In this document: positions 1 to 5,880 of the stretch, piece by piece | Numbering within the stretch: the first letter of the stretch is position 1 | Layout: every line of letters begins with the position of its first letter | From: Bdellovibrionales bacterium | GTDB lineage: Bacteria > Bdellovibrionota > JAFGOL01 | DNA length: 6,170 bases | NCBI GenBank assembly: GCA_022710165.1 | Contig: JAKLHL010000087.1 | Location: 1 to 6,170 of the forward strand | Direction: 5' to 3' | Notes under the pieces: generated by a model | The model's database searches: none | What the model was told of the DNA's origin: nothing | Seen by the model: only the letters and a program-made list of their open reading frames with translations | Position numbers and translations under genes: made by a program

Positions 1-252
1 GCCATAACTGATTATGAGCTCAGCGATCTTACGCTGGTCGGCGTAGTATGGGATATAGCAAGGCCTCTTGCGATGTTCAAAGGACCAAAGGGCAAAAGAT
101 ATATACTTAGACGTTCAGACAAGATAGGAAGGAACAACGGCGTGATAATGGGCATAGATCAGGGCGAGGTCCATATCAGGGAAATATTCACTGATCTTGC
201 AGGCAAGAAAACAGAGAGAACGACGATAAAAACAGTGAAAAAGGACGTGTGA
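1..252 (+). CDS. pilP: PilP, type IV pilus assembly lipoprotein (C-terminal part, 5' end outside window)
   Basis: Frame 1 is open from the window edge to TGA at 250-252 and gives 83 residues. PilP is a periplasmic inner-membrane lipoprotein of the type IV pilus alignment complex; it binds PilN/PilO and contacts the N0 domain of PilQ. What is visible is the family's C-terminal beta-sandwich pattern: an opening 'YELSDLTLVGVVWD' strand (compare the usual 'L..LRLVGI'), then 'RPLAMFKGPKGKRYILRRSDKIGRNNGVI' with the typical 'G..Y.(V/L)R.GD.IG.N.G.I' signature, then 'EVHIREIFTDLAGKKTERTTIKT', the last strands. The N-terminal lipoprotein signal and linker lie upstream and cannot be seen. The next gene is pilQ, with zero bases between stop and start, which is the normal pilP-pilQ order. 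The assignment rests on recalled family motifs plus context and is confident. Confidence 0.88.
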   Translation, partial: AITDYELSDLTLVGVVWDIARPLAMFKGPKGKRYILRRSDKIGRNNGVIMGIDQGEVHIREIFTDLAGKKTERTTIKTVKKDV

Positions 253-2502
253 ATGGAGGGCATCATGAAAATATCTTTAAGGTTTTTAGCTCCAGCCATC
301 TTAGTGTTGGCTGTTGCTGGCTGCGGCACCAGCAGGGGCGGAACTTCAAGGTCCAATACTAATGATATGTCAGAGATAAAAGCACCTTCTAACAAGGCAC
401 ACGTTCACTATCTAAAGAAGTCAGACAAAGAATATGTTTACCTTAAAGGGAAAGACCTAAAGGACTATACCGTTATTAGCGAAGAAGATAATCTTTATGT
501 TAATGTAAGAGGTGAAAATATAGCCGGTAAAGCGGATCTTGAGAAAAGAAGTAAGCTTATAAACAGTATAAATACAGAGTCGTCCTTGGAGGGCTCAAAA
601 GTTGCGTTGAACCTTAAATCCAAACAGGGTTTTAAGATATATAGAAGACCTAGCGGTCTTTTAATTGCAATGGGTCCGGGCTATCAAGAGATAGCAGAAG
701 ATGACCTGGAAAAACTGGACGCAGAGATATCCAGCTCATCATCAATAGACGAGGAACTGGACAAGCTCCTAATAGATAACGGGACCGGAGGGGTCGCTTC
801 TACACCTCCGCCAAGTCCTGACTCAGATAAAGAACTTGATGCTCTTATGAGCGAACTTGATTCAGAGGCCCCTAATCCTGCTCCTGTAACACCAGCCATG
901 GAAGAACAGCTTATCGTCGAAGAGGACATGGGCAAAGCTACTACTATAGAGAGCATAAAAATAGATAAGTTCGGCGACAAAGTTCAGGTGTCTATAAGGG
1001 GCGACAGGTCTGTAAAGTATAAACAGAAACCATCACCGAAGGGCTACAATCAAGTGATCTTGGACATACCTAATGCAAAGCTTTCAACAAAAGCCCAGCA
1101 GTCAATAGATACGGGCTTGTCAGAAGGCCTTATAACCTCTGTCACTCCATATGAGTTGAAGGGCCCATACAAAACTGTGAGAGTGGTCGTACAGATGAGC
1201 GATCAACTTCCTGCAGAGTTGACCCAGAAAGGAAATACAGTCCTTGTGTCAGTTCCTACAGATGTGGAAAAGACGAGCTATGCTTATCAAGAACCAGTTA
1301 TAGAAAGCTCCAATGACATCAATGCGGCAAGGCAGTTATCCAAGGCGAGCTTTGAAGACTATCTCTCTAAACCTACAAAATTCTACGGCAAGAGGATGTC
1401 CATCGAGGTAGCTAATGCAGACATTCTTGATGTGCTGAGGATGATACAAGAGGTCGGTGCTATAAATATAGTCGTATCAGATAATGTTAAGGGTAAGGTC
1501 AATGTTAGTCTGAAGAGCGTACCATGGGACCAGGCTCTTAGCGTAGTACTCCAGAATGCACAGCTTGGATATGTAATGCAGGGATCTGTGATAAGAGTTG
1601 CACCGCTTGCTGACCTTAGGGACGAAAGAAAAGTGGCTGCCGAGGCAATGGAAGCCAACAATCAGCTTGAGCCTCTAAGGATAATGGTAGCAAGACTTAA
1701 CTATATAAACGCAAAAGAGGCAGAGCACAAGGTGAGCGCCATCCTGTCAAACAGAGGAAAAGTAGCTGTTGATAAGGATGCAAAGACGGTGGTCATACAC
1801 GATATAGAGGAAGTTATACTAAAAGCTGATAAATTATTGAAGTCTATAGACACAAGGCCAATGCAGGTCGCTATAGAGGCTAACATAATAGAGGCGAGTG
1901 ATTCTTGGATAAGGGCTATGGGTTTTTCGTGGGCAACTGACAGCGGCGATATCGGCTTCAAGAACATAAGCGGGCTTGGGAATATAAGCGCTATGCTCGG
2001 TATAGCATCGGTAAAGGGTGACGTTAAGATAGTCTCTTCGCCAAAGATAGCCGCTATAGACAGGACCACGGCCAGCATAATACAAGGGACACAAGTAGCG
2101 TATAAGACGACCGTTTCTGCGGCCTCAGGCGAAACAACGGACAAGATAGAGTTCGAGAATATACAGGTAGCAATGAACGTTACCCCAAGGGTCACGGACA
2201 GCGGAGAAGTTATACTCGACGTTGATGTTAAGAGAGAGTTCCCTGACTATATGTTCAGGATGTCTCGTAAAATGCCTCCGGGGATAGGCGTAAGAAGAGC
2301 TGCTTCACAGATAATGCTAAAGGACGGAGATACGGCTGTAATAGGTGGCTTGTACTCAATGGACAGCGGCGAATCTGGAGCAGGGGTCCCTCTGATAAGG
2401 ATGGTGCCTATAGTAGGCTGGTTCTTCGGTAAAGAAGAGGACAGAGAAGTTAAATCAGAACTACTCATATTCATAAAAGCAAGCGTGAAGAAAGACAGCT
2501 GA
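253..2502 (+). CDS. pilQ: PilQ, type IV pilus outer-membrane secretin (predicted lipoprotein)
   Basis: This is the outer-membrane pore through which the type IV pilus is extended and retracted. Residue numbers use the ATG at 253 (749 aa). A lipoprotein signal covers residues 5-24, with lipobox VAGC and Cys24; Gly at +2 favours outer-membrane sorting. A first AMIN-like beta domain spans about 48-142. A Ser/Asp/Glu/Pro-rich linker spans about 148-228, and a second, clearer AMIN domain about 229-336 (AMIN domains bind peptidoglycan). The N0/STN domain is at about 379-452 ('ANADILDVLRMIQEVGAINIV', 'VPWDQAL'), the N1 domain at about 474-535, and the secretin barrel at about 537-746. The barrel has 'VKIVSSPKI', 'QGTQVAY', 'LKDGDTAVIGGL' and the end signature 'GVPLIRMVPIVGWFFG'. 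Length is normal for PilQ. Two starts are possible. The ATG at 253 has AAGGA (241-245) 7 bp upstream. The ATG at 265 has GGAGGG (255-260) 4 bp upstream and gives a cleaner signal peptide, MKISLRFLAPAILVLAVAGC (Cys20). The gene is intact, with no frameshift. Confidence 0.95.
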   Translation: MEGIMKISLRFLAPAILVLAVAGCGTSRGGTSRSNTNDMSEIKAPSNKAHVHYLKKSDKEYVYLKGKDLKDYTVISEEDNLYVNVRGENIAGKADLEKRSKLINSINTESSLEGSKVALNLKSKQGFKIYRRPSGLLIAMGPGYQEIAEDDLEKLDAEISSSSSIDEELDKLLIDNGTGGVASTPPPSPDSDKELDALMSELDSEAPNPAPVTPAMEEQLIVEEDMGKATTIESIKIDKFGDKVQVSIRGDRSVKYKQKPSPKGYNQVILDIPNAKLSTKAQQSIDTGLSEGLITSVTPYELKGPYKTVRVVVQMSDQLPAELTQKGNTVLVSVPTDVEKTSYAYQEPVIESSNDINAARQLSKASFEDYLSKPTKFYGKRMSIEVANADILDVLRMIQEVGAINIVVSDNVKGKVNVSLKSVPWDQALSVVLQNAQLGYVMQGSVIRVAPLADLRDERKVAAEAMEANNQLEPLRIMVARLNYINAKEAEHKVSAILSNRGKVAVDKDAKTVVIHDIEEVILKADKLLKSIDTRPMQVAIEANIIEASDSWIRAMGFSWATDSGDIGFKNISGLGNISAMLGIASVKGDVKIVSSPKIAAIDRTTASIIQGTQVAYKTTVSAASGETTDKIEFENIQVAMNVTPRVTDSGEVILDVDVKREFPDYMFRMSRKMPPGIGVRRAASQIMLKDGDTAVIGGLYSMDSGESGAGVPLIRMVPIVGWFFGKEEDREVKSELLIFIKASVKKDS
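255..260 (+). promoter_or_regulatory. Shine-Dalgarno for the alternative pilQ start at 265
   Basis: GGAGGG lies inside the first codons of the longer pilQ reading and is 4 bp from the ATG at 265. A second, weaker site, AAGGA at 241-245 inside the pilP end, serves the ATG at 253. The stronger match and the cleaner lipoprotein signal favour 265 as a real start; both may be used. The sites do not settle it. Confidence 0.45.
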
Positions 2503-2518
2503 GCAATGACCATATAAT

Positions 2519-2708
2519 ATCCGATCTTAATTACTTTTAAGGCTTGGCCTACGTTTTAGACCATACTAAGCCCCATTTTGCTAAAATCGCTAGCTCGCCG
2601 CTGTCTCGCAAAACCTCGCATCGGTCTCGTACGCGATTTTTACGCAAAATCTGGCAAGTATGGTTTCCCTAAAACTCCGGAAAGCCTTAAAAGTAATTAA
2701 GATCGGAT
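2519..2708. repeat. 190-bp inverted-repeat element between convergent genes (MITE-like or large hairpin)
   Basis: The ends are perfect 27-bp inverted repeats: 2519-2545 (beginning ATCCGATCTTAATTACTT) and 2682-2708. The arms continue inward imperfectly: GTTTTAG 2553-2559 with CTAAAAC 2669-2675; CCATACT 2561-2567 with AGTATGG 2657-2663; ATTTTGC 2575-2581 with GCAAAAT 2644-2650; TAAAATCGC 2582-2590 with GCGATTTTTA 2633-2642 (one extra T). About 42 bp (2591-2632) remain as the loop. The element fills nearly all of the gap between pilQ and the TPR gene, starting 17 bp after the pilQ stop and sharing one base with the TPR stop. There is no open frame of note in it. A two-base AT at each end could be a target duplication or simply part of the repeat; no longer duplication is seen. 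It could be a non-autonomous transposable element, a REP-like palindrome, or a two-way transcription barrier. The structure is seen directly; its origin is inference. Confidence 0.85.
2594..2629. repeat. Four CTCG motifs at 10-11 bp spacing in the element's loop
   Basis: CTCG begins at 2594, 2605, 2615 and 2626, giving steps of 11, 10 and 11 bp, about one helical turn. Two of the four extend to CTCGCA (2605-2610 and 2615-2620). They sit exactly in the part of the element that does not pair between the arms. This could be a degenerate short tandem repeat or a phased protein-binding array; the function is unknown. Confidence 0.5.
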
Positions 2709-3802
2709 CATGAGGTCTTTTTGTACTGCTGGAAACCTTCTAACAGCTGCTGGAGCATTTTTAGACGCTGATCTTGCGGAGCTCCCTGAATGGTGGTCAT
2801 CCATTCTTCATCCTGATGGAGTTCTTCTTTAGACAGTATCTGTGAGGCTTCTTGGACCTCTTGCTCGATCACTTCTGGTATAGGCTCAGGATTATATACT
2901 AGTATGTTAGGTTCAGCGTCTTTTTCTGACGATGGTTCAGAATGGAAATACATCTCTTTTGGCATTTCTTCTTGTTTTTGAGCTGATTCATCAAAGCTCT
3001 TTATACCGAGGGATACCTCGAGTGCTTCTATTTTTTGCTTTACGTTCTCGTCCAAGGTCTTGTTGTATATGTTCTTGTACACTTCTAATGCTTTCTGCTT
3101 GTGGCCCTGCCTTTCCAAGAGCTCACCCATGGTTGAGGTTCCTATCTCTGTGAGTATCTTTTCCTGTTCTTCTTCGCCTATTACGTTAAAGGCCTGGTAG
3201 GCAGGTCTTTCTTCAAAGCCAAGTTCTGAATCATTGACGAGATCATTAACTATCTCTTTCTTAAGTTCGAACATAGGAGGCTGTGACTGCATTAAAGGCG
3301 GAGGAGGTAGCACCACTTCTTCTCTTGAGTCTTCTCTGCGTGTGTGTTCTCCCAATATCTCTGCTACTGTATCTGTTGAAGGTGCTGATGAAGGTTTTGA
3401 CTCCATGCCTGCTACTATCTTTTTAATTTCCTCATCCTTCGGGTTAAGGAAAAGTATCATCTTGTATGCTTTAAGAGCATTCTGAACGTCGCCCACAAGG
3501 CTGTAGGACTCTGCCAATAGTTTTTGTGCAAGGAAGTTGTCTGGTGCTTCTGATACGACTTTCTCAAGCTCCTTTATAGAAGCTGTATACTGTCCTTTAT
3601 CGTAATAACATCTTGCAAGAGCCACTATTCCGCTCACAAAATTAGGGAAGTATTCAAGCCCCTCCCTGCAGATCTCGATAGCTTCATCTACGAGCCCACT
3701 TTTTCTGTATGCTTCTGCCAATGGTGCAAATATCCTTGAACGCGGATTTGCCTGATATTCTTTTAGATATGTCTCTAGACTTGGATCATACTTAGGGGCC
3801 AT
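2708..3802 (-). CDS. TPR-repeat protein, cytoplasmic, function unknown (possible scaffold)
   Basis: A 364-residue protein starting MAPKYDPSLETYLKEYQ, with no signal peptide or membrane segment. TPR helix pairs: about 21-54 ('IFAPLAEAYRKSGLVDEAIEICREGL'), about 55-88 ('ALARCYYDKGQYTASIKELEKV'), about 89-122 ('LLAESYSLVGDVQNALKAYK') and a separate later one, about 221-255 ('MGELLERQGHKQKALEVYKNIY'). Between them is a charged, Pro-rich linker (about 133-205, including PPPP), then an acidic, low-complexity region (about 270-335) and a short C-terminal helix, 'RLKMLQQLLEGFQQYKK'. TPRs bind proteins. The layout (N-terminal TPR block, linker, one TPR, short C-terminal helix) is one I recall from deltaproteobacterial TPR proteins, some near pilus or motility genes. 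The ATG at 3802 is chosen because the frame above it runs into the transketolase gene and a good promoter sits just upstream; a TTG at 3886 is the only nearby rival. The gene converges on pilQ, so it is not in the pil operon. Its specific role is not recognisable. Confidence 0.8.
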   Translation of the reverse strand: MAPKYDPSLETYLKEYQANPRSRIFAPLAEAYRKSGLVDEAIEICREGLEYFPNFVSGIVALARCYYDKGQYTASIKELEKVVSEAPDNFLAQKLLAESYSLVGDVQNALKAYKMILFLNPKDEEIKKIVAGMESKPSSAPSTDTVAEILGEHTRREDSREEVVLPPPPLMQSQPPMFELKKEIVNDLVNDSELGFEERPAYQAFNVIGEEEQEKILTEIGTSTMGELLERQGHKQKALEVYKNIYNKTLDENVKQKIEALEVSLGIKSFDESAQKQEEMPKEMYFHSEPSSEKDAEPNILVYNPEPIPEVIEQEVQEASQILSKEELHQDEEWMTTIQGAPQDQRLKMLQQLLEGFQQYKKTS

Positions 3803-3808
3803 AACTAC

Positions 3809-3837
3809 ATAATATTGAACTTTTCGACTATTTTCAA
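3809..3837 (-). promoter_or_regulatory. Sigma-70 type promoter of the TPR gene (predicted leaderless transcript)
   Basis: On the minus strand, TTGAAA (3837-3832) and TATTAT (3814-3809) are 17 bp apart; each matches 5 of 6 consensus bases with ideal spacing. The -10 box ends 6 bp before the ATG at 3802-3800, so the expected start of transcription falls on or next to the A of the ATG. The 6 bp between (GTAGTT) contain no Shine-Dalgarno. This predicts a leaderless mRNA. It is unproven but internally consistent. Confidence 0.6.
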
Positions 3838-3845
3838 CGGTTTTA

Positions 3846-3874
3846 TTGACTGATGATAAGCCATTTGCTAAACA
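3846..3874 (+). promoter_or_regulatory. Possible promoter of the transketolase gene
   Basis: TTGACT (3846-3851), a 5/6 match to -35, is followed after 17 bp by TAAACA (3869-3874), a weak -10 helped by an extended TGn (3866-3868). Transcription would start near 3881 and leave a short leader of about 28 bases holding the Shine-Dalgarno. The -35 box lies 8 bp from the -35 box of the divergent TPR promoter, back to back. The weak -10 keeps confidence low. Confidence 0.4.
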
Positions 3875-3899
3875 ATCACTTATCAATTCTTCCCAATCT

Positions 3900-3906
3900 G
3901 GAGGGG
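3900..3906 (+). promoter_or_regulatory. Strong Shine-Dalgarno that sets the GTG start of transketolase
   Basis: GGAGGGG stands 3 bp before the GTG at 3910 (5 bp counted from GGAGG). No comparable site precedes the in-frame ATG at 3853, so this site decides the start. Confidence 0.75.
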
Positions 3907-3909
3907 ATC

Positions 3910-5877
3910 GTGGACCTAAAATATGACGTAAGCAAAGTTGAGAATTGCGTAAAAGCGATAAGGGTGCTTTCTGCAGAGGCTGTAGAAAAAGCAAAGTCAG
4001 GACATCCAGGGATGCCTTTAGGCTGTGCCGATGTGGCCTTTATACTGTGGCATTACTTCTTGAGGTTCAACCCTAAAGACCCAAAATGGGCGGGCAGGGA
4101 CATATTCGTGCTATCAGCTGGGCACGCTTCCATGTTGCAATATTCCTTGCTTCATCTCTACGGTTTTAATGTAAGCATAGACGATATAAAGAACTTTAGA
4201 CAGCTTGGATCAAAAACACCAGGACACCCAGAACATGGTGTTACCGACGGAGTTGAGACCACTACTGGACCTTTGGGCCAGGGTTTTGCAAATGGTGTCG
4301 GTTTTGCTATGGCAAGAAAGATGATGGAGGCGCGTACAGGCAATACAGGCATGTACGACTCAAAGGTCTACGCAATAGTCAGCGACGGTGATATAATGGA
4401 AGGCATATCAAGCGAGGCTGCTTCTATAGCAGGGAACCTTGGCCTTGATAACCTTATTTATATCTATGACAAGAACGATATCTCCATCGAGGGGCCTACA
4501 AGCATAACCATGAGCGACGATATAGTCGCAAAGTTCAAAGCTATGGGCTGGAACGTCCTCGATATAGACGGCTTCGATCATACGCAGATAATGGGTGCTT
4601 TGAACACTGCAAAAAGACACAAAGGGTCCCCAACCTTGATAGTTGCACATACCGTCATAGGCAAGGGAGCCAACAAAAAACAGGGAAAGAACTCTTCTCA
4701 CGGAGAACCTTTGGGCGACGAGGAATTAAAGTGCCTTAGGAACAATATGGGCTGGTGCCATGAGCCTTTCTGCATACCAAAGGAAGTTTATGAGTTCACA
4801 AAAGAAAAGATAAATGCAATGGAAGCTGAATACAATGAGTGGAACAAGAAGTACGGGAAACTTTCAAAGGAAAACAAGAACAGTTCAGACCTTCCTGCGT
4901 CTTTGTACGACGATCTTCGTAAATTAGCTTCAGGAAAAGCTGATGCCACAAGGAGCAGTTCTGGAAAATGCATGCAGGTGATAGCAAAATATCTGACCGG
5001 GTTCGTAGGCGGGTCTGCAGACCTTGGCCCATCCAACAAGACCTTTATAAGTGATTCATCATCAATAAAGAAGGATGATTTTAACGGCAAGAACATACAT
5101 TACGGCGTAAGGGAGCATGCTATGGGAGCTATTTCTAACGGAATAGCGCTCCATGGAGGATTTGTTCCGTTCGCGTCGACGTTCCTTATCTTTTCTGATT
5201 ACATGAGGAACAGCATACGTCTTAGCTCGTTGATGGAACAGCAGGTAGTATATGTCTTTACACACGATAGTATTTACGTCGGAGAGGACGGCCCTACCCA
5301 TCAACCGATAGAACAGTTAAGCTCTTTAAGGCTTATCCCGGGCCTAAGGGTATTGAGACCTTCTGGAGAGCTTGAGACCATAGAATCGTGGCTGATGGCC
5401 CTTGAAAGAAAGGAGGGCCCTACGGCGCTGATACTCACAAGGCAGAACCTTGAACAGATAGCAACCCTTGATGCCAAGAAAGTACAGGAAGGGATAAGAA
5501 AAGGTGCTTACATAGCTTTAAAGGAAGAAGGCAAACTAAGCTGCGTTGTAGCTGCTTCAGGGAGTGAAGTGCCTCTTGCTGCAAGCGTAAGAAAGATCTT
5601 AGGCGCTGAAAGCTGGATGAGGATAGTCTCAGTTCCATGTATGGAGCTTTTCCTTTCACAGGATAGAACGTATAGAGAGTCTTTGATACCTGCAGATGCA
5701 CCATGTGTAAGCATAGAGGCTGGCAGCACTTTGCTTTGGAAGAACATCTGTGGATCTGACTCTCTGAACATAGGGATAGATGATTTTGGCGTTTCTGCCC
5801 CTGGTGAAGTGGTAGCTAAGCACAAAGGGCTTGATGCTGAAAGTATAGCGAAGAGAATAAAAGAATATCTGAACTAA
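3910..5877 (+). CDS. tkt: Transketolase (GTG start)
   Basis: A 655-residue thiamine diphosphate enzyme, full length for the family. It moves two-carbon ketol units between sugar phosphates in the cytoplasm (xylulose 5-phosphate with ribose 5-phosphate or erythrose 4-phosphate), linking the pentose phosphate pathway to glycolysis. Numbering is from the GTG. The PP domain covers about 1-310: 'SGHPGMPLG' (His32), 'LSAGHASM' (His72), 'TPGHPEHG' (His106), the ThDP/metal motif 'SDGDIMEG' (Asp159) with 'YDKNDISIEG' (Asn189), and 'SSHGEPLG' (His264). The PYR domain covers about 340-515: 'GGSADLGPSN', 'GVREHAMGAI' with the ThDP-activating Glu402, 'GEDGPTHQP' (Asp460, His464) and 'LTRQNL' (Arg511). A C-terminal domain follows from about 525 to 655 ('ASGSEVPLA', 'GIDDFGVSAPG'). 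All expected active-site residues are present, so it should be active. The GTG start has the strong site GGAGGGG before it; an ATG at 3853 would add 19 residues unlike the family. The gene is divergent from the TPR gene and appears to be transcribed alone. Confidence 0.96.
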   Translation: MDLKYDVSKVENCVKAIRVLSAEAVEKAKSGHPGMPLGCADVAFILWHYFLRFNPKDPKWAGRDIFVLSAGHASMLQYSLLHLYGFNVSIDDIKNFRQLGSKTPGHPEHGVTDGVETTTGPLGQGFANGVGFAMARKMMEARTGNTGMYDSKVYAIVSDGDIMEGISSEAASIAGNLGLDNLIYIYDKNDISIEGPTSITMSDDIVAKFKAMGWNVLDIDGFDHTQIMGALNTAKRHKGSPTLIVAHTVIGKGANKKQGKNSSHGEPLGDEELKCLRNNMGWCHEPFCIPKEVYEFTKEKINAMEAEYNEWNKKYGKLSKENKNSSDLPASLYDDLRKLASGKADATRSSSGKCMQVIAKYLTGFVGGSADLGPSNKTFISDSSSIKKDDFNGKNIHYGVREHAMGAISNGIALHGGFVPFASTFLIFSDYMRNSIRLSSLMEQQVVYVFTHDSIYVGEDGPTHQPIEQLSSLRLIPGLRVLRPSGELETIESWLMALERKEGPTALILTRQNLEQIATLDAKKVQEGIRKGAYIALKEEGKLSCVVAASGSEVPLAASVRKILGAESWMRIVSVPCMELFLSQDRTYRESLIPADAPCVSIEAGSTLLWKNICGSDSLNIGIDDFGVSAPGEVVAKHKGLDAESIAKRIKEYLN

Positions 5878-5880
5878 ATT

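Noticed and set aside
736..747. TCATCATCAATA shared with 5056-5067
   Set aside because: Both copies are runs of Ser codons in two unrelated genes; a 12-base match of such low-complexity sequence is expected by codon use.
684..980. Minus-strand serine-rich open frame inside pilQ
   Set aside because: It is the antisense of the acidic Ser/Asp/Glu linker of PilQ; the Ser richness is a by-product of that codon content.
1701..2195. 164-codon minus-strand open frame inside pilQ
   Set aside because: It lies wholly opposite a well-conserved secretin region and has no recognisable domain or ribosome site that I can support.
2519..2708. Integron attC site or simple Rho-independent terminator
   Set aside because: The attC core sites are not present, and there is no T-tract directly after the stem. 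The 27-bp perfect ends and 190-bp size fit neither. It may still hinder transcription as a hairpin.
3853..3909. Upstream ATG start of transketolase at 3853
   Set aside because: The 19 extra residues do not look like transketolase, there is no good ribosome site, and it would overlap the predicted promoter; the GTG at 3910 has GGAGGGG.
3803..3994. N-terminal extension of the TPR protein to an ATG at 3994
   Set aside because: It would overlap the start of transketolase on the other strand and add 64 residues unlike the TPR domain; the promoter at 3809-3837 would fall inside the gene.
4408..4701. Minus-strand open frame inside transketolase, and similar ones at 4788-5096, 5062-5304 and 5508-5825
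   Set aside because: All are antisense shadows of a full-length conserved enzyme gene, with no independent support.
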